This document shows, in pieces, positions 41,180 to 49,796 of a stretch of 49,796 nucleotides of DNA. The stretch comes from an uncultured Verrucomicrobiota bacterium. GTDB taxonomy: Bacteria > Verrucomicrobiota > Verrucomicrobiia > Chthoniobacterales > JACTMZ01. The stretch lies in assembly GCA_903934135.1 (NCBI GenBank), contig CAIZMQ010000178.1:1-49796 (forward strand). Reading direction: 5' to 3'. A model generated the notes under the pieces. It had not been told where the DNA came from and ran no database searches. It saw only the letters and a program-made list of their open reading frames with translations. The first letter of the stretch is position 1. Each line of letters opens with the position of its first letter. A program made the position numbers and the translations under genes.

Positions 41180-41884
41180 ATGGCGGCGATGAAAAAGTTA
41201 TCCGTTCTCCTCGCCGCAGCCGTCCTTCCAGTGATCTCTCCGGTCCACGCCTCCGAACCTGCTCCCACCGGCCCCTTCACCCTTCCGGAGCTGCCCTACG
41301 CTTACGACGCCCTTGAACCGCACATCGATACCGAAACGATGAAGATCCACCACAACAAGCACCATGCGGCCTACGTGAACAACGCCAACAAGGCGCTGGC
41401 GGGTCACCCCGACCTGTCCAAACTGACCGTGTGGGAGCTGGTCGCACACCTCGACGAAGTGCCCGAAGAGATCCGCACCACCCTGCGCAACAACGCCGGC
41501 GGACACGCCAACCACTCGCTCTTCTGGCTGATGATGAAACCCGGCGGGGGCGGAGAACCGACCGGCGATCTGGCCGAGGCAATCAAGGACACGTTCGGCA
41601 GTTTTGCCGGGTTCAAAGAGGAATTCACCGCCGCAGCGATGAGGGTTTTCGGCAGCGGTTGGGCCTGGTTGACCATCACCCCTGACGGCGAGATGGTCAT
41701 CGAAACATCACCCAATCAGGACAGCCCGCTGATGAATGGCGGCAAACCCCTCCTCGGTCTCGACGTCTGGGAACACGCCTACTATCTGAAAAATCAGAAC
41801 CGCCGCGGGGAATATATCGATGCGTGGTGGGACGTGGTCAACTGGGAGTATGTCGCCGGAAAATACAACGAGGCTAAAAGGTAA
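41180..41884 (+). CDS. sodA: exported Mn/Fe superoxide dismutase
   Basis: Start ATG 41180 ([27 protein letters not shown]); '[13 protein letters not shown]', '[11 protein letters not shown]' signature. Confidence 0.92.
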   Translation: MAAMKKLSVLLAAAVLPVISPVHASEPAPTGPFTLPELPYAYDALEPHIDTETMKIHHNKHHAAYVNNANKALAGHPDLSKLTVWELVAHLDEVPEEIRTTLRNNAGGHANHSLFWLMMKPGGGGEPTGDLAEAIKDTFGSFAGFKEEFTAAAMRVFGSGWAWLTITPDGEMVIETSPNQDSPLMNGGKPLLGLDVWEHAYYLKNQNRRGEYIDAWWDVVNWEYVAGKYNEAKR

Positions 41885-41897
41885 ACCCGCAGCCGCT

Positions 41898-42227
41898 TCA
41901 GTGCGACACGCTCTTGGAAAACAGGTTGATCACCACAACACCGGCAATGATCAAAGCCATTCCACCGATCGCCGGAGCGTCGAGTCGTTGCCCTAGCACG
42001 ATCCATGAGATGAGGGCGACGAGCACGATGCCCGCACCGCACCAAATGGCATAGGCGATGCCCACGGACATCACCCGCAAAGTGAGTGAGAGAAAATAAA
42101 AGGCCACTCCGTAGCCGCAGGCGACGATCAAGGAAGGCAGCAGGCGGGAGAATCCATCGGTGGCTTTGAGTGAAGATGTGGCGATCACTTCGGCCACGAT
42201 GGCAATGGCAAGGTAGAGGTAGGTCAT
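41898..42227 (-). CDS. EmrE/Qac-type small multidrug resistance transporter
   Basis: 109 aa, 4 TM; 'AEVIATSSLKATDGFSRL', 'GIAYAIWCGAGIVLVALISWIVLGQRLDAPAIGGMALIIAGVVVINLFSKS'. Confidence 0.92.
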   Translation of the reverse strand: MTYLYLAIAIVAEVIATSSLKATDGFSRLLPSLIVACGYGVAFYFLSLTLRVMSVGIAYAIWCGAGIVLVALISWIVLGQRLDAPAIGGMALIIAGVVVINLFSKSVSH

Positions 42228-42293
42228 GGGAAGGAGGTGTGAAGGTTGAGAGGCAAATAATTTGGAAGGTGACAGGTAACGAGTGACGAGTGG

Positions 42294-42683
42294 TCAATCC
42301 GCCGAAGAGTGCAGTTGCAATGGTGCATACCGCGCCAGTTGGCGGAAATGGCCGTCGCGTGTCATGAGTTGCAGTCCGTTTCGCATGGCGTTCTGGGCAA
42401 TAAGCAGATCGGGAATTCCGATACCATTGAGACCATCACGCAAGCAGGTGATCTGCAGGCGAATGACTCCCTCCCAATCAGGCTGCATGGGCTCCCGTTG
42501 AAGCTCCCCGAGGAGGTCGATCAACCGTGGCTGCCGCTTGACGTGCAGGGCAGGAACGAGCTCGGCGAGGATTAGGTCGTTGATAACGACCCGGCCGTCG
42601 TCGAGAAGGGATTCAAGTTCTTTCGCATGACGCCCCGAGCGGAAGTAATCGATCCACACGGAACTGTCGACCAGCACCCTCAC
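42294..42683 (-). CDS. vapC: PIN-domain VapC-like toxin
   Basis: 129 aa; 'MRVLVDSSVWIDYF', 'NDLILAELV', 'GIPDLLIAQNAM' with PIN acidic residues. Confidence 0.9.
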   Translation of the reverse strand: MRVLVDSSVWIDYFRSGRHAKELESLLDDGRVVINDLILAELVPALHVKRQPRLIDLLGELQREPMQPDWEGVIRLQITCLRDGLNGIGIPDLLIAQNAMRNGLQLMTRDGHFRQLARYAPLQLHSSAD

Positions 42684-42877
42684 TTCCGGCGATCGCGCAG
42701 GTTGTCGAGGTCGATCATCAGGTCAACTTTGCCTTTGTATCTCTTGAGGCCGAGCGTCCGATTTTTCCGGATGAGATCTTCGAGCGCTGTAATGATCACC
42801 GCCGTTTTTGTTTTCTGTCGGGTAACTCTCAGGGCCTCTTCAAGCAGGGGGGCGGGCAGATCGAGTGTCGTTCTCAT
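42680..42877 (-). CDS. vapB: VapB-like antitoxin (ribbon-helix-helix type)
   Basis: 65 aa; 'MRTTLDLPAPLLEEALRVTRQKTKTAVIITALEDLIRK'; overlaps the toxin start. Confidence 0.88.
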   Translation of the reverse strand: MRTTLDLPAPLLEEALRVTRQKTKTAVIITALEDLIRKNRTLGLKRYKGKVDLMIDLDNLRDRRK

Positions 42878-42887
42878 GATCCCAATC

Positions 42888-42916
42888 TATGCATATAATC
42901 CATGATTTCAATGCAT
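42888..42916. promoter_or_regulatory. candidate vapBC operator with two ATGCAT palindromes
   Basis: TATGCATA (42888-42895) and ATGCAT (42911-42916), centres 22 bp apart, immediately upstream of vapB. Confidence 0.45.
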
Positions 42917-42935
42917 AAACTTCGAGGCAGTACCA

Positions 42936-43316
42936 TCAGGCGCAGATGGCGCAAAGGCGTGGCCAAAAAACAATCAAGCCGACGGCGAGAGCTACAAGCG
43001 AAGCGAACAAAACCGCGGCGGCCGCGAGGTCTTTCAGTTTTTTGACTTCGGGGTGTTCGTCGGGGTGAGCGAGGTCGGCAACGTATTCGATCGCGGTGTT
43101 GAGCGCCTCGGCCACCCAGACCAAGCCGATGGCGAGGACCACGGCGATCCATTGGCCGGAAGTGATCTCAGCCCACCACCCGAGGACGATGACCGCGACA
43201 GTCGCGACAAGATGGATGCGGGCATGGACTTCACTCCTGAGCAGTGCGGCGATGCCGCGGAAGGCACAGGCGAAGCTTTCGGCTTCGCGGGAGACGAATC
43301 CGCGGCGATTGGTCAT
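42936..43316 (-). CDS. dgkA: diacylglycerol kinase family protein
   Basis: 126 aa; 'FACAFRGIAALLRSEVHARIHLVATVAVIVLGWW', 'EALNTAIEYVADLAHPDEHPEVKKLKDLAAAAVL'. Confidence 0.93.
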   Translation of the reverse strand: MTNRRGFVSREAESFACAFRGIAALLRSEVHARIHLVATVAVIVLGWWAEITSGQWIAVVLAIGLVWVAEALNTAIEYVADLAHPDEHPEVKKLKDLAAAAVLFASLVALAVGLIVFWPRLCAICA

Positions 43317-43466
43317 GATGACAGACTATAGCAGATTACCGGCAGAGTGCGGGACTGCGTTTCGGTGGTGCGGATACCCGGCGCGCGTGTCCATGGGGAA
43401 GGGTGCAGACGGACAGACCGCTCGCCCCTGCCTTGGGAAAGGGCAGGCGACGGCGCCCCGACAGGG

Positions 43467-43652
43467 TTACTCTCGGCCTTGCGGCGGGAAAAATTCCGGT
43501 GGGTTTTCCGCGGCGCCGAGGGGCTTGCTTTCAGCTTTTTCTTCGGCTGCTTTTTTTTCGCCGTAACCGGGGACGCTGACCGAGGGCGGGATGCGTTCGC
43601 AGGAAGCCGCGGCCAACGCGAGGGCGGCGAGAATAAAAGGGAAGGACTTCAC
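43467..43652 (-). CDS. small lipoprotein
   Basis: GTG start at 43652: VKSFPFILAALALAAASCERIPPSVSVPGYGEKKAAEEKAESKPLGAAENPPEFFPPQGRE; lipobox 'LAAASC'; 4 nt after the khpA stop codon. Confidence 0.6.
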   Translation of the reverse strand: MKSFPFILAALALAAASCERIPPSVSVPGYGEKKAAEEKAESKPLGAAENPPEFFPPQGRE

Positions 43653-43656
43653 AGGG

Positions 43657-43887
43657 TCAATCGGGAACCACGAGGCGCACCTTGCCGCCGTGTTTGGCCG
43701 CACCGGCGTCGAGGAGACTGCGGATGGCCTGGATGGTCTGACCGCGCTTGCCGATGATGCGGGGCAGATCGGTCTGCCGGGCCTGCACGGTGTAAACATC
43801 TTTGCCCTCCACCGCGGCATGAGCGAGGAAGACTTCGTCGGGATGGCCGGCGAGGCGGCGCAGGACAAAGTTGAGGAATTCCTCCAT
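43657..43887 (-). CDS. khpA: KH-domain RNA-binding protein (KhpA-like)
   Basis: 76 aa; GxxG loop 'IIGKRGQTIQAIRSLL'; downstream of rpsP. Confidence 0.9.
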   Translation of the reverse strand: MEEFLNFVLRRLAGHPDEVFLAHAAVEGKDVYTVQARQTDLPRIIGKRGQTIQAIRSLLDAGAAKHGGKVRLVVPD

Positions 43888-43898
43888 GACCGGAGAGG

Positions 43899-44156
43899 TC
43901 AGGCCGCCTTGGCTGCCGCCGCGCGCGCTTTTTTGACGATGCTGCGCACGGTGTCGGACATTTGCGCGCCGTTTTTCACCCAGTGGTCGATGCGGTCCAC
44001 GTTGACCTTGTAGTTCGTGCCGGGTTTCTTCGGATCGTAGTTGCCGAGGATTTCGAGGAATTTGCCATCGCGGGGGCTGCGCTTGTCGGCCACTACCACT
44101 TTGTAGTAGGGGCTGTTGCGGGTGCCTTCGCGGCGGAGTCTGATTGCCGTTGCCAT
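43899..44156 (-). CDS. rpsP: 30S ribosomal protein S16
   Basis: 85 aa; 'MATAIRLRREGTRNSPYYKVVVADKRSPRDGKFLEILGNYDP'. Confidence 0.97.
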   Translation of the reverse strand: MATAIRLRREGTRNSPYYKVVVADKRSPRDGKFLEILGNYDPKKPGTNYKVNVDRIDHWVKNGAQMSDTVRSIVKKARAAAAKAA

Positions 44157-44166
44157 AATTTATTCG

Positions 44167-45498
44167 TTAGTTCCGGCCCAGCATGCCCATACCGCCTGCC
44201 CTTGCCATCATTTTTTTCAGTTTGCCGGGCTTTTTCATGAGTTTTCTCATGTCCGAGAACCGGAGCAGAAGGTTGTTCACTTCGGTGACCGTCGTCCCGC
44301 TGCCCTTGGCGATGCGTTGACGGCGCCGGGCGTTGAGAACGTCGGGCCGCGCCCGCTCGCCGGGCGTCATGGAGAGGACGATGGCCTCTACCCGGCGCAT
44401 CTGTTTCTCGTCAACGCCGGGTGACTTCACTTTATCCATGCCGGGAATGAGTCCAAGGAGATTCTCGAGCGGACCCATCTTGCGAAGCATTTTGAACTGC
44501 TCGAGAAAGTCATTGAGGTCGAAATTGCCGCCGCGCATCCGCGCTTCCATGCGGGCCGCGTCCTCCAATTCGAAGTTTTCCGCTGCTTTTTCCACCAGAC
44601 TGACCACATCGCCCATCCCGAGGATGCGGCCGGCCATGCGGTCCGGATGGAATACCTCGAAGGCGTCCATCTTTTCGCCGGTGCCGGCGAACTTGACCGG
44701 TTGACCGGTCACCTCGCGCAAGGACAAGGCGGCCCCGCCTCGCGCGTCACCATCGAGTTTGGTCAGGATGAGGCCGGTGACCCCGACCCCGCCGTGGAAT
44801 TTTTCAGCCACGCCGACCGCCTGTTGTCCGGTCGCGGCATCGCAGACCAGGAGACTTTCGTTCGGTTGGACTAAGTCTTTTACTTTGCGCAGCTCACCGA
44901 TCAATTCGTCGTCGAGATCCTGGCGACCGGCGGTGTCATAAATTTCAACATTGTGCCCCTGCGCCTTGGCCCACTCCATGCCGTCCCGAACCACGCGCAG
45001 GACATTCTTTTCGCCGGGTTCCGGACGATACATGGGCACGCCGATCTGTGCGGCAAGTGTGGCCAGCTGGTCAATGGCGGCCGGACGCTGCAAGTCGCAG
45101 GCGATGAGCACGGGCGTGCGGCCGCTTTTCTTGAGCCATGCGGCGAGCTTGGCGCAGGTGGTTGTTTTACCCGCGCCGTTCAGACCGACCACAAGAATGC
45201 GCGCCTGCGGTCCGAGATTGAGGGGCGCGGCATCGCCGCCGAGCAGCGCGGCCAATTCGTCGTGGAAAATTTTGACGATCTGCTGGCCGGGCGTGACGCT
45301 ACGCAGCACTTCCTCACCGAGGGCTTTTTCTTTGACCCGTGCGATGAAGTCCTTGGCCACCTTGAAATGCACATCGGCTTCGAGCAGGGCAAGCCGCACT
45401 TCGCGGAGGGCATCGTTGACGTTCGCCTCGCTGATGCGTCCGTGCCCCCGGAGGTCCTTGAAGACATCCTGCAATTTGTCGGAAAGACGGGAAAACAT
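44167..45498 (-). CDS. ffh: signal recognition particle protein Ffh
   Basis: 443 aa; 'GLNGAGKTTTCAKLAAWLKK', 'DTAGRQDLDDEL', 'LTKLDGDARGGAALS', M-domain. Confidence 0.97.
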   Translation of the reverse strand: MFSRLSDKLQDVFKDLRGHGRISEANVNDALREVRLALLEADVHFKVAKDFIARVKEKALGEEVLRSVTPGQQIVKIFHDELAALLGGDAAPLNLGPQARILVVGLNGAGKTTTCAKLAAWLKKSGRTPVLIACDLQRPAAIDQLATLAAQIGVPMYRPEPGEKNVLRVVRDGMEWAKAQGHNVEIYDTAGRQDLDDELIGELRKVKDLVQPNESLLVCDAATGQQAVGVAEKFHGGVGVTGLILTKLDGDARGGAALSLREVTGQPVKFAGTGEKMDAFEVFHPDRMAGRILGMGDVVSLVEKAAENFELEDAARMEARMRGGNFDLNDFLEQFKMLRKMGPLENLLGLIPGMDKVKSPGVDEKQMRRVEAIVLSMTPGERARPDVLNARRRQRIAKGSGTTVTEVNNLLLRFSDMRKLMKKPGKLKKMMARAGGMGMLGRN

Positions 45499-45525
45499 AC
45501 TGGGGCCGGGGCGCCGCTGGAACTT

Positions 45526-46821
45526 TTAGCCGATCCCCAGATCGCGGAACACCTTGTCCACGTGACGGAAATGTCGGTCGAGGCCGCAAGCATCGAGCAA
45601 CTCGGCCTGGTCCAGTACGGCACTGATTTCAGGGTCGGCCGAAAGATTGGCCAGAAATTCGCCATCCCCCGCCCATGTTTTGAGCGCGGCACGCTGCACG
45701 GCTTCGTAAGCTTTCTGACGCTCGAAGCCTTTCTCGGTGAGTTTGAGCAAGACGGACTGGCTGGCAAAGAGGCCGCGCGATTTGTCCATATTGGCCCGCA
45801 TGTTCTCGGGATAAACCTGCAAGCCGCGCACCAGCTTGGTGGTGAGCGCGAGCATGTAGTCGAGCAGGGTGCAGCCATCTGGAAGAATGATGCGCTCGGC
45901 GCTGCTGTGGCTGATGTCCCGCTCGTGCCAGAGGGCGACGTTTTCCAAGGCCGTAACCGCATAGCCGCGGATGACACGAGCCAGTCCGCTCAAACGCTCA
46001 CCGGTGATCGGATTACGTTTATGCGGCATGGCCGAGCTGCCTTTCTGCCCCTGGGCGAAGAACTCCTCCACTTCAAGGACTTCGGTGCGTTGCAGGTGCC
46101 GGAATTCGGTGGCCCAGCGGTCGATCGAACTGGCGGTCAAGGCGAGCACGGTGATGAACTCGGCATGGCGGTCGCGTTGCACGATCTGGGTGGAAAGGGT
46201 GGCCGGTTTCAGGCCAAGCCGGGCGCAGACTTCTTCCTCGACGCGCGGATCCAAGTGGGCCCGTGTCCCGACCGCACCACTCAATTTCCCCACCGCAACC
46301 CGCTTGCGCATTTCGATGAGGCGCTCGCGGACACGGCCGAATTCGTCATACATGAGAGCCAGCTTGAGCCCGAAAGTCACTGGCTCGGCATGGATGCCAT
46401 GGCTACGTCCCATCATGGGGGTTAATTTGTGGGCGCGGGCCTGCTCGGCGGCGGCGGCGCGGACTTCATCGACGCCTTGGACCAAAAGATCGATCGCCGC
46501 GGCCATTTGCACAGCGAGCGTGGTGTCGAGGACATCCGAGGAGGTCAGCCCCTGGTGCATCCAGCGTGCGGCGGGACCGACCGAGTCCGCCACATTCTCG
46601 AGGAAGGCGATGACGTCATGGTTGGTCCGCTTTTCAATCTCAAGGATGTCGGGAATGGAAAACCTGGCTTTCTCGCGGATGGCCTTGGCGTCTGCCTCGG
46701 GGATTTGTCCGAGACGTGCCATAGCTTCGCAGGCGAGGGTTTCGATCTCGAGCCAAATTTCGTATTTGCGCTGGTCGGACCAGAGGGCTCGCATCTCGGG
46801 TCGGGAATATCGGTCAATCAC
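45526..46821 (-). CDS. purB: adenylosuccinate lyase
   Basis: 431 aa; 'GSSAMPHKRNPITGERLSGLARV' signature. Confidence 0.96.
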   Translation of the reverse strand: MIDRYSRPEMRALWSDQRKYEIWLEIETLACEAMARLGQIPEADAKAIREKARFSIPDILEIEKRTNHDVIAFLENVADSVGPAARWMHQGLTSSDVLDTTLAVQMAAAIDLLVQGVDEVRAAAAEQARAHKLTPMMGRSHGIHAEPVTFGLKLALMYDEFGRVRERLIEMRKRVAVGKLSGAVGTRAHLDPRVEEEVCARLGLKPATLSTQIVQRDRHAEFITVLALTASSIDRWATEFRHLQRTEVLEVEEFFAQGQKGSSAMPHKRNPITGERLSGLARVIRGYAVTALENVALWHERDISHSSAERIILPDGCTLLDYMLALTTKLVRGLQVYPENMRANMDKSRGLFASQSVLLKLTEKGFERQKAYEAVQRAALKTWAGDGEFLANLSADPEISAVLDQAELLDACGLDRHFRHVDKVFRDLGIG

Positions 46822-46922
46822 CCGGGCAACCTAGCTGATCACCATGCGCGGACAAACCACGAAAACAAGAAGGGCCGGCAGCCACCCGGCCCCGACCCTG
46901 CTTGCCATGAAAATTGTAGGAG

Positions 46923-47117
46923 TTAGGCGCTAACCCGGACCCTTTTCAGATGCCCGTGATCACGCAGTTGGACGCGACCGGTCTGGAAAAGGTCGATGAG
47001 GGCGGCCACGGCCTCGCGGCTGTCTTCGGTGGCGGCACCGACGGCGGCCACTAGTTCGCCGAGGGAATGGCGCGTGCGGTTGAATTTGCGGTAGGGGTTG
47101 AAGGCTTTGACTTTCAT
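46923..47117 (-). CDS. small hypothetical protein
   Basis: Preferred start ATG 47117 in ORF to 47156: MKVKAFNPYRKFNRTRHSLGELVAAVGAATEDSREAVAALIDLFQTGRVQLRDHGHLKRVRVSA. Confidence 0.6.
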   Translation of the reverse strand: MKVKAFNPYRKFNRTRHSLGELVAAVGAATEDSREAVAALIDLFQTGRVQLRDHGHLKRVRVSA

Positions 47118-47168
47118 ACCAACTTCGACCACCGCCCGGCCCGGACGTTCAAACATTCAAACGGACGT

Positions 47169-47843
47169 TTATGCTTTTTCTGGCACTACTTCCGCTTGGA
47201 CAGAGAGGGACCGCTGCGGGGTGAGCAAGCCGCCCGAGACAAGCATCTTGGTTGCTTCCTCCATGCTTAAGTCGCAGTCCCGGACTTTTCCGGCGGGGAC
47301 GGCGATGAGCAGGCCGGTAGTCGGGTTGGGCGCGGTGGGTACGAAAACCATGGTCATTTCCCGACCGCTCCCCGCCTCGGTGAAGTGCCCGGTGGCGTAG
47401 CCGAAAAGATAACTGCCCGGCACAAGGTATTCCAAAACCACCGCGCGTTTCGGTTTGGGTCCGCTGCCCATGCCTTGGATGGTCTGCAGGACCTGTTTTG
47501 CTCCGGAATAAATCGATCCGGCAACCGGAATACGCAGCATGAACAACTCGAAGCGGTCGAGTAAGCGTCGTCCGATGACATGCGTTGCCATGAATCCGAG
47601 ACCGATGAAAGCGAGGATCGTGATGACAAATCCCGCGCCGGGAAAATCCACCCCGAAGGCTTTGAGCCAGGGATCACTCAAACCGGTGACCACGCCGTAG
47701 CCGAAGGAGAGCACCCAATAAGTGATGACCAGCGGGATCGCGAAAAAGATTCCGGCGATAAGGCGATTGCCGAGCGTGCCGAGGCATCGTGCGAGACGGC
47801 GATTCGCCGGGGAACACATTTCCGGTTGGTCGGACGAACTCAT
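47169..47843 (-). CDS. DUF502 family membrane protein
   Basis: 224 aa; 'LIAGIFFAIPLVITYWVLSFGYGVV', 'RIPVAGSIYSGAKQVLQTI', 'VFVPTAPNPTTGLLIAVP'. Confidence 0.9.
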   Translation of the reverse strand: MSSSDQPEMCSPANRRLARCLGTLGNRLIAGIFFAIPLVITYWVLSFGYGVVTGLSDPWLKAFGVDFPGAGFVITILAFIGLGFMATHVIGRRLLDRFELFMLRIPVAGSIYSGAKQVLQTIQGMGSGPKPKRAVVLEYLVPGSYLFGYATGHFTEAGSGREMTMVFVPTAPNPTTGLLIAVPAGKVRDCDLSMEEATKMLVSGGLLTPQRSLSVQAEVVPEKA

Positions 47844-47918
47844 GTCCTATTTTATAACATGAATCGCTCTACTGAGGCAAAGCCGTGGCGGGAATAGACA
47901 CCGCTTTCACCCGGCTCC

Positions 47919-48611
47919 CTACGCGTTTCCGGAAAACCGCAGAAACAGCTCACGGATGGCGGCACCTCCGCCAACAATCAGCACCGTGAAATATATCACG
48001 GTCAGAACGTTGGCGAAGTGGCCGAGAACAATGAACAGGCCGTCGCGCTGCAACAGACCAATGGCAAAAAAGAGCAACGCGAGGGCCGGCAAGGTATTGC
48101 TGAACGGGATCAAGCCGAACGGCGCCATCAAAAGGACCGCCGCGGCGATCAGTGCCAAGTTGTTGATACTGTCCATAAACCCCGGGGAAGCGAGCCACGG
48201 AAGACGATGCGGGCGGCTGACGCGCTCCAGACGGTGCACCCAGACACCACCGCGATTCAGGGCCGCATGCAATTTCTCCGAAGGCAAGACCTTCTGCGCG
48301 ATACGACGCGGCAGCCACAGGTTGACGCCGAAAAGGCGCGTGATTCCAATGAGCAGAATTGCGGCGCCGAACACCGTGCTGACACCCGGAATTGAAACCG
48401 GCACCAAGAACACGATGGTTAGAAAAGCGGTGAGGATCAAAAGACCATCCTGACCGACAAGGTCACGGATTTCGGCCAAAGTCACTCCGCCGGGTGGAAG
48501 ACTTTCCGTGATCGTCTTGATTTTCTCACCGAGCGATTCCGTTTTGAGAAGATCGCCCGAAACGTGCAAATGGGATTCTGGCCGGGACGGTGGGTTGGAG
48601 GTATCACTCAT
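47919..48611 (-). CDS. ExoD-family exopolysaccharide synthesis protein
   Basis: Preferred start MSDTSNPPSRPES (ORF to 48668); 'LAEIRDLVGQDGLLILTAFLTIVFLVPVSIPGVSTVFGAAILLIG'. Confidence 0.88.
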   Translation of the reverse strand: MSDTSNPPSRPESHLHVSGDLLKTESLGEKIKTITESLPPGGVTLAEIRDLVGQDGLLILTAFLTIVFLVPVSIPGVSTVFGAAILLIGITRLFGVNLWLPRRIAQKVLPSEKLHAALNRGGVWVHRLERVSRPHRLPWLASPGFMDSINNLALIAAAVLLMAPFGLIPFSNTLPALALLFFAIGLLQRDGLFIVLGHFANVLTVIYFTVLIVGGGAAIRELFLRFSGNA

Positions 48612-48731
48612 TTTGAAATTCCTTTGGTCGTATTCTCTGCGCGCGATTCCGCCGCTGGAAGGCCGCATCTCCTAACAGGCCGACCGCACGCGGGCAAACG
48701 CCTTCCTTGTCGCCCGGGGCCCCTACCTGTT

Positions 48732-49796
48732 ATGAAGATGCCCTTGGCGCGCGGTAAAACAACAGAAGAAGGCAGCAGCAAAGCGTGGAGTGAGGTGCTC
48801 GGTCTCATCCTGCTCGGCGCCGGCACCCTCCTTTTTCTTGCCCTGGTCTCCTATTCACCGGCCGATGTGCCGTCTTGGCTCTTCTTCAGCAAACAGGGCG
48901 CGCCCGAGGCGGTGACGGAAAACTTCATCGGACCGGTCGGCGCGGTGGTGGCTGGTTTCACTTACTTCCTACTTGGTGCGGCCGCCTATTTGCTGGCTGT
49001 CGTGCTCATCGGTTTCGGCGGGGCCAAATTCCTCACGGCCGACCTCGGCTTGAAAAAACGCCTCGGGTGGATGGCCGCCTTCATTCTTTCCGGCGCTTGT
49101 CTGGCCGGTATCCAACCATGGCTCCTCCAATCATGGAAAGAACACTTCAACATCCTCGGTCCGGGCGGATGGATCGGGCTTGCTCTCGGGAAAACCGTGC
49201 TCGCCGGGCTGCTCGGGGTCATCGGCGCAACCATCCTCCTGACCATTTTTTACCTCGCCAGCCTCATCCTCATGACCGGGATGCACCCGGTCAAATTCTG
49301 CCAAGCGGTCATGGTTGCGGTGCCGGAATGGTTTCGCGTGCGGCGCGAGGCGAGGCTGGAAAAGAAACGTCTTGAACAGGAGACGGCGGTCGACGAAGCC
49401 CTGGCCAACACCCCGCGCTCGAAGCGCGCCACGCCTGCCCGGACGCGCCGGAAGACGAGCATGGAAGATGAGGAGGACACCGAAGAGGACGACACGGGAG
49501 AGGAAGAAGCGATACCGGCCGTTCCCTTCCCCGAGCCCAAAATCATTGATACCGGGGCCGCCCCGGTCAGAAAACCACCCGCACCCGCGCCTCCGAAAAA
49601 GAAAGAAACCGGCCCGCTCGGTGCGGTGCCCGAAATCCATATCGAGAACTACCAGATGCCGCCGCTCGATCTGCTCGACTCACCCGACATGAGCGACCGC
49701 CAGACCGCCGACCCGGCGGAACTTCTCGCCATGCAGAGCAGCATCCTCGACACGCTGAAACAATTCGGACTCGAGGCCAGCGCCGGCGACATCACC
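48732..49796 (+). CDS. ftsK: FtsK/SpoIIIE DNA translocase, N-terminal part, truncated by the right window edge
   Basis: Manual translation from ATG 48732: MKMPLARGKTTEEGSSKAWSEVLGLILLGAGTLLFLALVSYSPADVPSWLFFSKQGAPEAVTENFIGPVGAVVAGFTYFLLGAAAYLLAVVLIGFGGAKF...; TM N-terminus plus acidic/Pro-rich linker; open to the window end. Confidence 0.88.
   Translation, partial: MKMPLARGKTTEEGSSKAWSEVLGLILLGAGTLLFLALVSYSPADVPSWLFFSKQGAPEAVTENFIGPVGAVVAGFTYFLLGAAAYLLAVVLIGFGGAKFLTADLGLKKRLGWMAAFILSGACLAGIQPWLLQSWKEHFNILGPGGWIGLALGKTVLAGLLGVIGATILLTIFYLASLILMTGMHPVKFCQAVMVAVPEWFRVRREARLEKKRLEQETAVDEALANTPRSKRATPARTRRKTSMEDEEDTEEDDTGEEEAIPAVPFPEPKIIDTGAAPVRKPPAPAPPKKKETGPLGAVPEIHIENYQMPPLDLLDSPDMSDRQTADPAELLAMQSSILDTLKQFGLEASAGDIT

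Noticed and set aside
41898-42300. Possible guanidine riboswitch upstream of the SMR gene
   Set aside because: The SMR sequence is EmrE/Qac-like (GIAYAIW…GQRLDAPAI) rather than the guanidinium-exporter subtype, and no convincing riboswitch fold was seen upstream.

Overview
49.8-kb high-GC bacterial chromosome segment. It is mostly conserved core genes and is probably from Verrucomicrobiota (inferred from gene content and order, not tested). Left end (minus strand): a surface-polysaccharide cassette with a NAD-dependent epimerase, a Wzm/Wzt-type ABC exporter and three sulfotransferase-like genes. One of these genes is cut by the window edge and is absent from the ORF track. The following blocks are: GbsR/MarR-like regulator; sucA-sucB-TPR; a GldA/GldF/GldG-like ABC unit with a DUF4340 protein; mreB-mreC-mreD-PBP2-rng; GH57 enzyme plus an exported FlgD-Ig-like protein; trpF; menF-menD; lytic transglycosylase; ilvB; rmuC; a compact six-gene unit containing feoA/feoB; an in-frame LMW-phosphatase/serine hydroxymethyltransferase ORF; exported Mn/Fe superoxide dismutase; EmrE-like SMR transporter; VapBC-like pair; dgkA; khpA-rpsP-ffh-purB; DUF502; ExoD; and the N-terminal part of FtsK, which runs off the right edge. 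The strongest candidates for new biology are the extended feo operon (Cys-rich FeoA-like protein, Cys-rich membrane/exported protein, second exported protein, ACT protein, perfect 8-1-8 Fur-like palindrome), the phosphatase-SHMT fusion with a credible internal start, and the multi-sulfotransferase export locus. I found no CRISPR array, rRNA, convincing tRNA or intact mobile element by eye. All family calls come from motif recognition; no database search was run.
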